From assembly GCA_023442755.1 (NCBI GenBank), contig JAEZXS010000233.1, positions 1 to 12,309 of the forward strand: DNA of 12,309 nt, read 5' to 3'. Under the pieces are notes generated by a model. That model had not been told where the DNA came from and ran no database searches. It saw nothing but the letters and a program-made list of their open reading frames with translations. The stretch is from Pseudomonadota bacterium (lineage in GTDB: Bacteria; Desulfobacterota; Syntrophobacteria; Syntrophobacterales; Syntrophobacteraceae). The translations under genes were made by a program, and so were the position numbers. Within the stretch, counting starts at the first letter, position 1. Each line of letters opens with the position of its first letter. This document shows positions 6,536 through 12,309 of this stretch, one piece after another.

Positions 6536-6547
6536 TTTCGTACGAAA
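6536..6547. promoter_or_regulatory. Perfect 12-base palindrome, candidate operator
   Basis: TTTCGTACGAAA is its own reverse complement. Its centre lies 69 bases from that of the preceding palindrome, but the two half-sites differ, so two regulators or none may be involved. A 12-base palindrome can arise by chance in a window of this size, so confidence is modest. Confidence 0.3.
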
Positions 6548-6646
6548 GCCGACCCCGGGCGCTGCAAATGTAAATATGCACCCTTCATGGAAAGTCAAGG
6601 ATGTCGGACGGCTGCGATCGAAAGCTGTTGAACATTTTCTCCGTTT

Positions 6647-6724
6647 CATATCTATCGCCGGAATGAGTACCTATGAAGCCTGGTTCGATAGTTTCTATCT
6701 ATACTCCGAATAAGTCATATCTAT
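6647..6724. repeat. AT-rich cluster of CATATCTAT and GATAG/CTATC elements
   Basis: CATATCTAT occurs at 6647-6655 and again at 6716-6724. Between them an inverted pair GATAG-TTT-CTATC lies at 6687-6699. The base composition is clearly more AT-rich than the flanking genes. The cluster is upstream of the solute-binding protein operon and could be part of its control region; it could equally be neutral low-complexity sequence. Confidence 0.3.
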
Positions 6725-6869
6725 AAAAATCAATTAGACTGAATCCGTAATGGCTGCTATCAGTCGAAACATTCACCAGTAATGGGATTTCGTATTCGCG
6801 GCGAATGGCCAAAATCTGTTCCAGCAGGCCGGTGAGGGATTTTGCTCTCATCATGGCGCGGGGATGAGT

Positions 6870-7724
6870 ATGGAAAAGCAAGGGAAATGCACGTCGAGAA
6901 GAACTTTTCTGAAAACCGCACTGGGCGCAACGTTTGGAGCGGCTGTTTCGGGGGGGCAGCCGGGCTTCGCCTTCAGCCGGGATCAGCTTCAGGTCTGGTC
7001 CTGCGGCGGGCTGGCCGAGGCCATGATGCCTGTCAACATGCTCTTCGAGAAAAAGACGGGGGTGAGGATAGCCTATACGGGCGCCTTCGCGGCCGCTCTC
7101 GGAAAGTCCCTGATGGGCAGCGGCCATACGGAGGTGTTTGCGGGCCGGGTGCTCGAGTTGGCAAAAAACCTGCGCAAGACGGGCAAGATGGTCTATTTCA
7201 AGCCCCTGTGCTTCACCAGCTATGTGATGGCGACCCCGAAGGGCAATCCGGCAAAGATCCGGAGCATCGAAGACATGGCCAAACCCGGGATTCGGGTTGT
7301 CCTTGCCCCGGAAGCATCGAATCCGGGCGGGCCGGCGGTGCAGGCACTGCTCAAGAAGGCGGGGATACAGGAGGCGGTGATGAAGAACGCCGTGATCGCC
7401 GGCAGTTGCGTTCAGCGCACGACGAGCGACCTGATAGCGGGAAAGGGCGACGTTTCCATTGTCGAGCTGCGGATAACGCGCCTGCCGAAGTTTGAGGGCA
7501 AAATAGATATGATAACCATCCCGGAGCAGTTTTTCCCTCCTCCGCCTCTCACCTTTACCGTTGGAGTGATGCAGGATGCTCAGGATCGCGCCCTGGCCGA
7601 TGCGTACGTGGAATACGTCACATCGCCGGAGGCGCAGGTTGTTTTCGAACACCGGGGATTCATACCAGCTATATCCGAAAAAGGCCGCGAGCTGATCGAA
7701 AAACTTGGAGTAAAAGATGCCTGA
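6870..7724 (+). CDS. Tat-exported ModA-like solute-binding protein
   Basis: The 284-residue product begins with a twin-arginine signal (SRRTFLKTALG, residues 9-19) and continues as a periplasmic type II binding protein of the molybdate/tungstate-like group. Marks include LQVWSCGGLAEAM (about 40-52), FEKKTGVRIAYTG, ATPKGNPAKIRSIEDMAKPGIRVVLAPEASNPGG, LIAGKGDVSIVELR, and a C-terminal YVTSPEAQVVFEHRGF. Mature cysteines are C45, C114 and C180. The ATG at 6870 has GGGG (6860-6863) at suitable spacing; an ATG two codons earlier is also possible. No ABC permease or ATPase gene follows. Instead the stop overlaps the start of a NapH-like polyferredoxin by eight bases, with a NifB-like gene next. Tat export suggests folding, perhaps with a bound cofactor, before crossing the membrane. 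The fold is confident; the ligand is unknown, with an oxyanion or metal complex possible. Confidence 0.85.
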   Translation: MEKQGKCTSRRTFLKTALGATFGAAVSGGQPGFAFSRDQLQVWSCGGLAEAMMPVNMLFEKKTGVRIAYTGAFAAALGKSLMGSGHTEVFAGRVLELAKNLRKTGKMVYFKPLCFTSYVMATPKGNPAKIRSIEDMAKPGIRVVLAPEASNPGGPAVQALLKKAGIQEAVMKNAVIAGSCVQRTTSDLIAGKGDVSIVELRITRLPKFEGKIDMITIPEQFFPPPPLTFTVGVMQDAQDRALADAYVEYVTSPEAQVVFEHRGFIPAISEKGRELIEKLGVKDA

Positions 7725-8508
7725 TTCGCAGACGACAATTCCCGATTCTCCCGCTGCTGCGAAAAGCGCCCCGTTCCGGCTCACCGTTTTGCGGAGGCTG
7801 TCCCAGACCGCAATGCTCCTCCTTCTGGGACAATGGTCATTTTACGGGATTTTCCGCTGTCCTTTCCTGGTTCCCTACATCAGCTGCCGGGATTGCCCGG
7901 TGATTACCTGCCACGGCAGACTTTTCAGCATGTTCTGGGGATTCTGGCTGCTGCTGCCGGTCTCGGCCATCCTGTTCGGCAGGGCCTTTTGCGGCTGGGC
8001 CTGCCCCGGAGGATTCGTCAGCCAGTTGCTTGGTAAGGTCGCGCCGTTCAAACTGCGGGTGAGGAACATACTGATGCGTTGGGCGCCCGCCGGACTTTAC
8101 CTGGGACTGGCGGCCACACTGGCCGCCTACTTCGTCTACGGGCAGTTCCGCGCCAATATCCCTATCCGGGTGGGCGGTTTTTTCGAATCGGTGGGTCTCA
8201 CCTTCGAACATTCCGGAGCGCTCTGGCTGGTGCGCACCTTCATCGTCATCGGGCTTTTGGCCGCCGGGCTCATAGCGGCCAATGCCTGGTGCCGGTTTGC
8301 CTGCCCGACGGGCAGCCTGCTCGACCTGATCAGGCGTATATCCTTCTTCGGTTTCCACAAAACATCGGCCTGCAACGGCTGCAATGCATGTCTGGAAGCC
8401 TGCGAAATCGGGACCCGCCCCGGTGAGGCAAACTGTACGAACTGTGGCGACTGCATCGATGTGTGTCCCGTGGATGCAATCCGGTTTGGAAAGAAGAAAG
8501 CGTCCTGA
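7717..8508 (+). CDS. NapH-like membrane polyferredoxin
   Basis: The 263-residue membrane protein has four predicted helices (about 28-46, 69-90, 124-143 and 169-190) and a C-terminal ferredoxin domain. The family marks are the paired FCGWACPGG (C92, C96) and WCRFACPTGS (C192, C196) motifs and two 4Fe-4S sites: C219, C222, C225, C229 and C240, C243, C246, C250. This matches the NapH/NosR-C-terminal/MauN group, which passes electrons between the quinone pool, cytoplasm and periplasm. The loop after the first helix has four more cysteines (C48, C57, C60, C65; RCPF...SCRDCPVITCHGR) and by the inside rule for the ferredoxin part should face the periplasm. The ATG overlaps the solute-binding protein stop (ATGCCTGA) and has TTGGAG upstream. 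Its own stop overlaps the NifB-like start (TGATG), so the three genes are probably co-translated. The electron donor and acceptor are unknown. Confidence 0.9.
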   Translation: MPDSQTTIPDSPAAAKSAPFRLTVLRRLSQTAMLLLLGQWSFYGIFRCPFLVPYISCRDCPVITCHGRLFSMFWGFWLLLPVSAILFGRAFCGWACPGGFVSQLLGKVAPFKLRVRNILMRWAPAGLYLGLAATLAAYFVYGQFRANIPIRVGGFFESVGLTFEHSGALWLVRTFIVIGLLAAGLIAANAWCRFACPTGSLLDLIRRISFFGFHKTSACNGCNACLEACEIGTRPGEANCTNCGDCIDVCPVDAIRFGKKKAS

Positions 8509-9359
8509 TGGGCGGCATTGTCGAACTGAAAAAACAGCTCCCTCCCCATCCCTGTTTTCATGAGCATGCAAGGGGTGTGTACGGCCGGGTACACCTGCCG
8601 GTCGCTCCAGGCTGCAACATACAGTGTGGTTATTGCAGCAGGGCCTGCGACTGCCCGAACGAAAGCAGGCCCGGGGTGACCAGCTCTGTCATGGAACCGG
8701 ATGAAGCGGCAGCGTATCTGCGGAAAACACTTCGCCTGATGCCATTCGTTTCTGTGGCCGGCATCGCGGGGCCGGGAGATGCTTTTTGCGATCCGAAACG
8801 GACGCTGGAAACGCTGGAACTTATCCGCAGAGCCCACCCCAGGCTAAACCTCTGCCTGTCGACAAACGGCCTGGGCATCGGCCCGTACATCGATGAACTT
8901 ATCCGGTTGCGGGTAGGCTTTGTTACGGTCACGGTGAATGCAGCGAGGCCGGAGACGGGCGCGAGGATATATGAATATGTGCGGGGCGGGGCTCTGATTC
9001 TGCGGGGATCCGAGGGAGCCCGGTTGTTGCTGGAGCGGCAAATGGAGGCCATTGCCGCGCTCAGGGCCGGGAGGATCGCCGTCAAAGTGAACACCGTCCT
9101 TATTCCCGGCGTCAATGATGGGGAAATCGAGCCGATCGCCAGGCGGGTTTCCGTGCTTGGTGCGGACCTGATGAACGTCATCCCCGTGATTGCGGTCCCG
9201 GGCACCCCGCTGTACGGGGCTCCTCCGGTTCCTCCTTCCGTGCTGCGCAAACTGAGACGGGCGGCCGAAAAGTATATCCCGCAGATGCGACACTGCGCCC
9301 GGTGCCGTGCGGATGCAGCCGGTTTGCTGGACTGCGGGGGGCGCCTGAAACGGGTTTGA
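8508..9359 (+). CDS. NifB-family radical SAM protein (stand-alone type)
   Basis: The 283-residue product is a radical S-adenosylmethionine enzyme of the NifB family. It has HPCF near the N-terminus (His14, Cys16), the radical SAM motif CNIQCGYC (Cys36, Cys40, Cys43), then the NifB signature DCPNESRPGV (Cys49), VAGIAGPGDAF, LNLCLSTNGL (Cys116), KVNTVLIPGVND and the C-terminal MRHCARCRADAAGLL (Cys263, Cys266). In NifB these extra ligands hold two 4Fe-4S clusters that are fused, with a carbide from SAM, into the 8Fe-9S-C precursor of the nitrogenase cofactor. The NifX-like C-terminal domain of longer NifB proteins is absent. The ATG at 8508 was chosen because it overlaps the preceding stop (TGATG at 8506-8510). 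No nifH, D, K, E or N gene is in the window, so the cluster it makes may serve another purpose, or nif genes may lie elsewhere. Confidence 0.88.
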   Translation: MGGIVELKKQLPPHPCFHEHARGVYGRVHLPVAPGCNIQCGYCSRACDCPNESRPGVTSSVMEPDEAAAYLRKTLRLMPFVSVAGIAGPGDAFCDPKRTLETLELIRRAHPRLNLCLSTNGLGIGPYIDELIRLRVGFVTVTVNAARPETGARIYEYVRGGALILRGSEGARLLLERQMEAIAALRAGRIAVKVNTVLIPGVNDGEIEPIARRVSVLGADLMNVIPVIAVPGTPLYGAPPVPPSVLRKLRRAAEKYIPQMRHCARCRADAAGLLDCGGRLKRV

Positions 9360-9426
9360 TGGGCGTATCATGCAGGTAACAGAGAAAATGCTTCTTTTTA
9401 TGAACGTGTGAGGCAAAGGAGGGAGA

Positions 9427-10131
9427 ATGAGGAAAAGATATGCGCTGATGTTTATCGCGGCGGTTTGGGTCTGCCTGAGCTTCGGGACAGTGTGCATTGC
9501 GGCCGGGGGGGCTGGAACCGAGATCGGAACTGAAGAACTGCAGCAGATTCTGGCGGCGGGGAAGATCCCGGTGATCGACGTGCGTCCGGAAAAGGAATAT
9601 GCGATTTCCCACATTCCGGGCAGCATTCACATTTTCGAATCGGATGTCGAGCGGATGGCCGAGGCCTGTAAAGACAAGAGCGCAGGTCCCGTGTTGTACT
9701 GCAACGGTCCGTATTGTCACAAAACCGGCAGGGTAGCGGAAAAGCTTGCCAAACTGGGTTACGAGAATGTGAAAAAATACCAGGTGGGCCTGCCCGTATG
9801 GCGCGCGTTCGGCAACCCGGCCGAAACCAGCCTGCCGGGATTCAAATATGCCCTCTCTGCGGACAAGACGGCCGTATTCGTCGACGCCAGGAGCCGGGAA
9901 GCATTCAAATCGGGCAGCGTGCCGGGTGCAGTGAATATCCAGCCGGACGAAATCGAGGCGGCAAACCAGGATGGGCGCCTGCCCTACACCGACCACGGCG
10001 CCCGGGTCATCATTTTCGGCGAGACGGTCGACCAGGCAAGAAAACTTGCCGGAGAAATCGCCCACCGGGCTTACTGGAACAGCAGCTACGCATCCGAAAC
10101 CTATGAGAATCTGAAAAAAGCCGGGTGGTAG
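9427..10131 (+). CDS. Exported tandem rhodanese-like sulfurtransferase
   Basis: The 234-residue product starts with a signal peptide (hydrophobic about residues 5-25, likely cut after an Ala near 26) and has two rhodanese modules. The first (about 32-130) keeps VIDVRPEKEYAISHIPGSIHI and an active-site loop with Cys92 (YCNGPYCHKTGR); a second cysteine, Cys97, lies in the loop. The second (about 140-215) keeps FVDARSREAFKSGSVPGAVNI but has IIFGETVDQA where the catalytic cysteine should be, so it is probably inactive and structural. A strong AAAGGAGG site precedes the ATG. The gene follows the NifB-like gene by 67 bases in the same direction and ends before a terminator, so it is probably the last gene of the operon. 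It likely moves sulfane sulfur or senses thiols in the periplasm; the donor is unknown. Confidence 0.88.
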   Translation: MRKRYALMFIAAVWVCLSFGTVCIAAGGAGTEIGTEELQQILAAGKIPVIDVRPEKEYAISHIPGSIHIFESDVERMAEACKDKSAGPVLYCNGPYCHKTGRVAEKLAKLGYENVKKYQVGLPVWRAFGNPAETSLPGFKYALSADKTAVFVDARSREAFKSGSVPGAVNIQPDEIEAANQDGRLPYTDHGARVIIFGETVDQARKLAGEIAHRAYWNSSYASETYENLKKAGW

Positions 10132-10141
10132 CAACCGCCAA

Positions 10142-10175
10142 AAACCGGCCGTGCCGTGCCCGACACGGCCGGTTT
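10142..10175. terminator. Bidirectional terminator
   Basis: A perfect 12-bp stem (AAACCGGCCGTG at 10142-10153 with its complement at 10164-10175) encloses a 10-base loop. The plus side ends in TTT. On the minus strand the stem is followed by a run of five T, so it can serve both the rhodanese operon and the convergent cytochrome-like gene ending at 10193. Confidence 0.8.
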
Positions 10176-10192
10176 CTCGGTCACATCCTGAA

Positions 10193-11092
10193 TCACTCCG
10201 CCTTGGGTTCCGCCGGCAATTCCGCTTCTCCCCAAACGGTGAAGTTCAGATAGAAACTCTTGGCCTGCCCGGCATGGCAGCCTATTTTTCCGGCAACGGG
10301 GGACTGGAACGAGTAGGCCGCCGCGGGAGCGGCATCGCCTTCGTGATCCATGTAAACGTTCAGATCGCCCGTTTCCAGTATATCCAGTCTCACCTGGCGC
10401 ATTACGTCAAGTCCAAATGAGATGTTTTGAACTGTTTTGATCCCGTCGACTTCTCCCGCGTAATCACCTGCCTGGCCGATCAGAATACGATCCGGCTCAA
10501 ATGTCGCATACCGAAAATGGTTGCTGTCGACGAAGCCGAAAATAATTGTCGCATTCGGCTTTACCCCGGGGGCCGATTCGTTCAGCATAATTCCGGCTTC
10601 GATGCGGCCGGTCGTGAACCCGTCGAGAGCCGGGGGGCCTGAAATGATGGCAGCGTTGTTGAACAGGGCGGAAGAGGAGAACAGTCCCTGTCTTCCTGCC
10701 CAAGCCCCCGATAATGTCTTCCAACCGGGACAACCGGATGGAGTGCAGCGCAGGAAATCCGTTCCGGCGGCCAGGGACGGTGCGATCGGCGGCACGTCCG
10801 CCGGGTCTCCGGGAAATGTGAGCGCCAATATTTCGTCGATGTTGCTATAGCCGTCGCCGTCTGAGTCGAGAGATTCGATTGCCGAAAATACATCACCGTA
10901 TGCCATGAAATCCGTGCCGTACGGATTCAGGGATGGCACCCTGGGATGGCATAGAATGCAGGTATCCAGTCGAGTCCCGCTCGTGCCGTAGGTGGCATTG
11001 AAAGCGGAAAGGTACTTGGACGATGCTTGGGCGGAGACGGGGCCGAGCAGGAATGCGAGGGCCGAAACAAGCCAAAACGCTTTGAATTTCAT
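10193..11092 (-). CDS. Exported single-haem protein with calcium-binding repeat and lectin-like domain
   Basis: The 299-residue product has a signal peptide (about 1-23, cleavage after VSAQA). A c-type haem site CILCH (Cys45, Cys48, His49) follows, then SLNPYGTDF and a thrombospondin type 3-like calcium site LDSDGDGYSNIDEI (about 75-88) leading into LTFPGDP. This arrangement is common in deltaproteobacterial secreted proteins. From about residue 120 to the end is a beta-rich part (FGFVDSNHFRYATFEPDRI...VRLDILETGDLNVYMD) that reads like a concanavalin/laminin-G sandwich, with an additional Cys-His (IGCHAGQ). The start at 11092 has AAGGAG nine bases upstream; the longer frame from 11188 does not. 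It is transcribed alone, converging on the rhodanese and diverging from a second exported protein. The haem site is clear; the role of the lectin-like domain is unknown, perhaps cell-surface or polysaccharide attachment. Confidence 0.8.
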   Translation of the reverse strand: MKFKAFWLVSALAFLLGPVSAQASSKYLSAFNATYGTSGTRLDTCILCHPRVPSLNPYGTDFMAYGDVFSAIESLDSDGDGYSNIDEILALTFPGDPADVPPIAPSLAAGTDFLRCTPSGCPGWKTLSGAWAGRQGLFSSSALFNNAAIISGPPALDGFTTGRIEAGIMLNESAPGVKPNATIIFGFVDSNHFRYATFEPDRILIGQAGDYAGEVDGIKTVQNISFGLDVMRQVRLDILETGDLNVYMDHEGDAAPAAAYSFQSPVAGKIGCHAGQAKSFYLNFTVWGEAELPAEPKAE

Positions 11093-11294
11093 TGCAGTGC
11101 TCCTTCCGGGTATGTTGTGGGCCGGACCTCGAGACAAGGTGGGCGAAATGCCTGATGTGGTGCGGGAAAGTAGCAATTGGGAGGACAAAATTACAATAGA
11201 GCCCAGGAAGTATTTCCAAAAGGAATCGAATGTATTTCCGACGGGGTCGGCCCGTGCGCGAAGAAAGGATATGCCGGTGTGAGAGGCATGCCTG

Positions 11295-11322
11295 TTGAGC
11301 TTGTCTTTATGTTGGCTATGAT
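11295..11322 (+). promoter_or_regulatory. Sigma-70-type promoter for the gene at 11560
   Basis: TTGAGC (11295-11300) and TATGAT (11317-11322) are separated by 16 bases. The -35 matches four of six and the -10 five of six consensus bases. Transcription would start near 11329, giving a leader of about 230 bases. Confidence 0.4.
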
Positions 11323-11437
11323 TATTTTTCCGGACAGTTTGTCCAGCGCCGGCCGCGTTCGGAAACCCCAGCCGGGGCCTCGTTCTTTCTGCACTTCCTC
11401 ATCCAAAGCTCCCCGCTGGGAACGTCCAGAGCTGCCG

Positions 11438-11463
11438 GGCTGGCGCCGTGAGTCCCGCCAGCC
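11438..11463 (+). other. Leader hairpin upstream of the gene at 11560
   Basis: A perfect 8-bp stem (GGCTGGCG at 11438-11445 with its complement at 11456-11463) has a 10-base loop. It lies within the predicted leader about 100 bases before the start codon. No T-run follows, so it is not a clear attenuator. Confidence 0.3.
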
Positions 11464-11559
11464 GCCATCACCGTCCACTGCGTCGGGGTCCGCTCTGCAG
11501 GCGGCCGGTAGACCTCATCTCCGTTTCCCTTCCCGCTCCATCCGAAAGGAGGAATTGCG

Positions 11560-12309
11560 ATGTCAACCTGCCGAACCCGTCTCACACTCTTGACAATCCT
11601 GCTTCTGTCGAGTGCCTTGCTTTTATTTTCGAGCGCTTTCGCCCAAGATCGAAAGACGGCCTCCAGCGATGCCGTGATGGAGGCACAGACGCCAAAAACC
11701 GTTGCCCAGACAAGAGTTGAGCAGAAGAAGAACGACCACGATCTTGCCAATATGTTCACGGAGTACGCCGCCATGTCGTCTTCTGCGGCGCTCGACAATC
11801 AGCCTGAAAAGGGCGACATCCTGGGCTTCGATTTCTATCGCGATCCGCTGAACAGCAGCAAACCCATGATGAGCTTCGAAGAAATCATGAATGCCGACGT
11901 AGCGGCCAAACAGGGCGTTATGGACACCCAGGCAAAACTTCTCAATTCGCGGTACAACCTCACCCCGAAACTCGATCCCGTGGTGAAAATGTCGCGCGGC
12001 AAACCGATTCCAGTGGGGCCGACTGCAATTCTCCGTTCCGGCGTGACCTGGGAACAACTGGGCGACATGCCGCCGGAGCAGATTCGCGAAAAAGGGCTGT
12101 TTCCATATCTTTCTTTACCGCATCCCAAGCAGGTCGCCGGCGGACAGGTATTTCCGAAGGTGCAGATCGACATGTTCCCCCGCCTGCAGCGGTTCGACGT
12201 CGATTTCGACATCCCGGATGCCTTCCTGCCCGAGTTTCCGCCTGCCATATTTCTTCAGACCCGGCCGGAACTCGGGGACGTGTCGCGGGGCGAGGTGGTT
12301 TCCATTAAC
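11560..12309 (+). CDS. Exported cytochrome-B6-like / di-haem peroxidase-like protein, N-terminal part (runs off the window)
   Basis: An open frame of 250 codons runs from ATG at 11560 to the right edge without a stop. The start has a strong AAAGGAGG site (11545-11552) seven bases upstream. Residues about 5-30 form a signal peptide (TLLTILLLSSALLLF...AFA, cleavage before Gln). The rest contains MSFEEIMNADVAAKQGVMDTQAKLL, a GKPIPVGPTAIL segment, then GQVFPKVQIDMFPRLQRFDVDFDIPDAFLPEFPPAIFL and TRPELGDVSRGEVVSI. I associate this latter pattern with periplasmic proteins annotated 'cytochrome B6' in anaerobic bacteria, whose later part carries CxxCH sites and resembles di-haem cytochrome c peroxidase. 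No CxxCH is visible in the part present, so haem binding is unconfirmed. The gene diverges from an exported single-haem protein, which suggests a shared periplasmic or surface redox role. Confidence 0.62.
   Translation, partial: MSTCRTRLTLLTILLLSSALLLFSSAFAQDRKTASSDAVMEAQTPKTVAQTRVEQKKNDHDLANMFTEYAAMSSSAALDNQPEKGDILGFDFYRDPLNSSKPMMSFEEIMNADVAAKQGVMDTQAKLLNSRYNLTPKLDPVVKMSRGKPIPVGPTAILRSGVTWEQLGDMPPEQIREKGLFPYLSLPHPKQVAGGQVFPKVQIDMFPRLQRFDVDFDIPDAFLPEFPPAIFLQTRPELGDVSRGEVVSIN

Larger units (their letters stand above)
6273..6869. other. Long divergent intergenic region with palindromes
   Basis: About 600 bases between divergent genes hold no convincing gene. They contain two perfect palindromes (6466-6479 and 6536-6547), an inverted repeat CACTGCC/GGCAGTG (6343-6349 and 6365-6371) in the leader of the minus-strand gene, and an AT-rich part (about 6640-6780) with repeated CTATC/GATAG elements. 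A minus-strand frame at 6699-6854 (51 residues, ending in FYRYDLFGV) looks somewhat gene-like but has no ribosome site and no recognisable family. No clear sigma-70 or sigma-54 promoter could be assigned for the plus-strand operon. Confidence 0.5.
11093..11559. other. Divergent control region of two exported proteins
   Basis: These 467 bases contain no convincing gene; open frames on both strands lack ribosome sites and recognisable products. The region holds a good plus-strand promoter (11295-11322), a hairpin in the resulting leader (11438-11463), and the strong ribosome site of the gene at 11560. A weaker minus-strand pair (TTGGAA and TATTGT, about 15 bases apart, near 11195-11218) may serve the haem protein gene. 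Confidence 0.45.

Noticed and set aside
6699..7784. 361-residue minus-strand frame opposite the solute-binding protein
   Set aside because: Most of it lies opposite a clear Tat-exported binding protein; the His- and Arg-rich product matches no family I know.
8508..9359. Generic MoaA/SPASM-type radical SAM enzyme
   Set aside because: The HPC motif, DCPNESRPGV and MRHCARCRADAAGLL are NifB hallmarks not shared by MoaA or SPASM proteins.
11322..12248. Minus-strand frames opposite the right-hand gene
   Set aside because: The plus strand has a start with a strong ribosome site, a signal peptide and recognisable segments running to the window edge; the minus frames have neither.
1..12309. CRISPR arrays, tRNA/rRNA genes, insertion sequences or prophage
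   Set aside because: No regularly spaced repeats, tRNA-like cloverleaf, transposase, integrase or terminal inverted repeats were seen on either strand.

Overview
The window looks like chromosome from a GC-rich anaerobic or facultatively anaerobic Gram-negative bacterium, most likely a member of the Desulfobacterota/'deltaproteobacteria' (inference). The reasons are the mix of iron-sulfur proteins, a NifB-family radical SAM enzyme, Tat- and Sec-exported proteins, a cytochrome with a single CxxCH site, a multi-PAS sensor kinase, and strong GGAGG-type ribosome binding sites. There are no rRNA, tRNA, CRISPR, phage or transposase features.

Layout, left to right. (1) 3-752, plus strand: the last codons of an upstream gene, perhaps an RND efflux pump, overlap the start of a divergent P-II-like regulator without the uridylylation tyrosine. 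A small exported protein of unknown function follows. (2) 766-794: a strong hairpin separates this block from a minus-strand block with a single-cache-domain protein (start 1208), a good promoter plus a leader of about 260 nt, and a three-PAS histidine kinase (1547-3412). The kinase has a FixL-like first PAS domain and a strongly degenerate ATP-binding domain. (3) 3581-5535, plus strand: a DJ-1/PfpI protein of the isonitrile hydratase type and an Old Yellow Enzyme of the YqjM/XenA class. (4) 5532-6272, minus strand: an epoxyqueuosine-reductase-like double 4Fe-4S protein whose stop codon interlocks with that of the Old Yellow Enzyme. (5) 6273-6869: a long divergent intergenic region with two perfect palindromes and AT-rich repeats. 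(6) 6870-10131, plus strand: a compact operon encoding a Tat-exported ModA-like solute-binding protein, a NapH-like membrane polyferredoxin, a NifB-family radical SAM protein and an exported tandem rhodanese. (7) 10142-10175: a bidirectional terminator. (8) 10193-11092, minus strand: an exported single-haem protein with a calcium-binding repeat and a lectin-like domain. Diverging from it, and running off the right edge, is the N-terminal half of an exported protein resembling 'cytochrome B6'/di-haem peroxidase-like proteins.

The most interesting unit is the four-gene operon at 6870-10131. The first three genes overlap and are probably translationally coupled. The NifB-like protein keeps the cysteines and histidine expected for making an 8Fe-9S-C precursor cluster, yet no nitrogenase gene is visible. 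The binding protein has no ABC permease or ATPase beside it. The membrane protein carries a four-cysteine loop predicted to face the periplasm, where the binding protein and rhodanese reside, and a ferredoxin domain predicted to face the cytoplasm, where the NifB protein resides. This suggests, as inference only, a membrane-spanning redox or metal/sulfur system that uses a NifB-type enzyme outside canonical nitrogen fixation.
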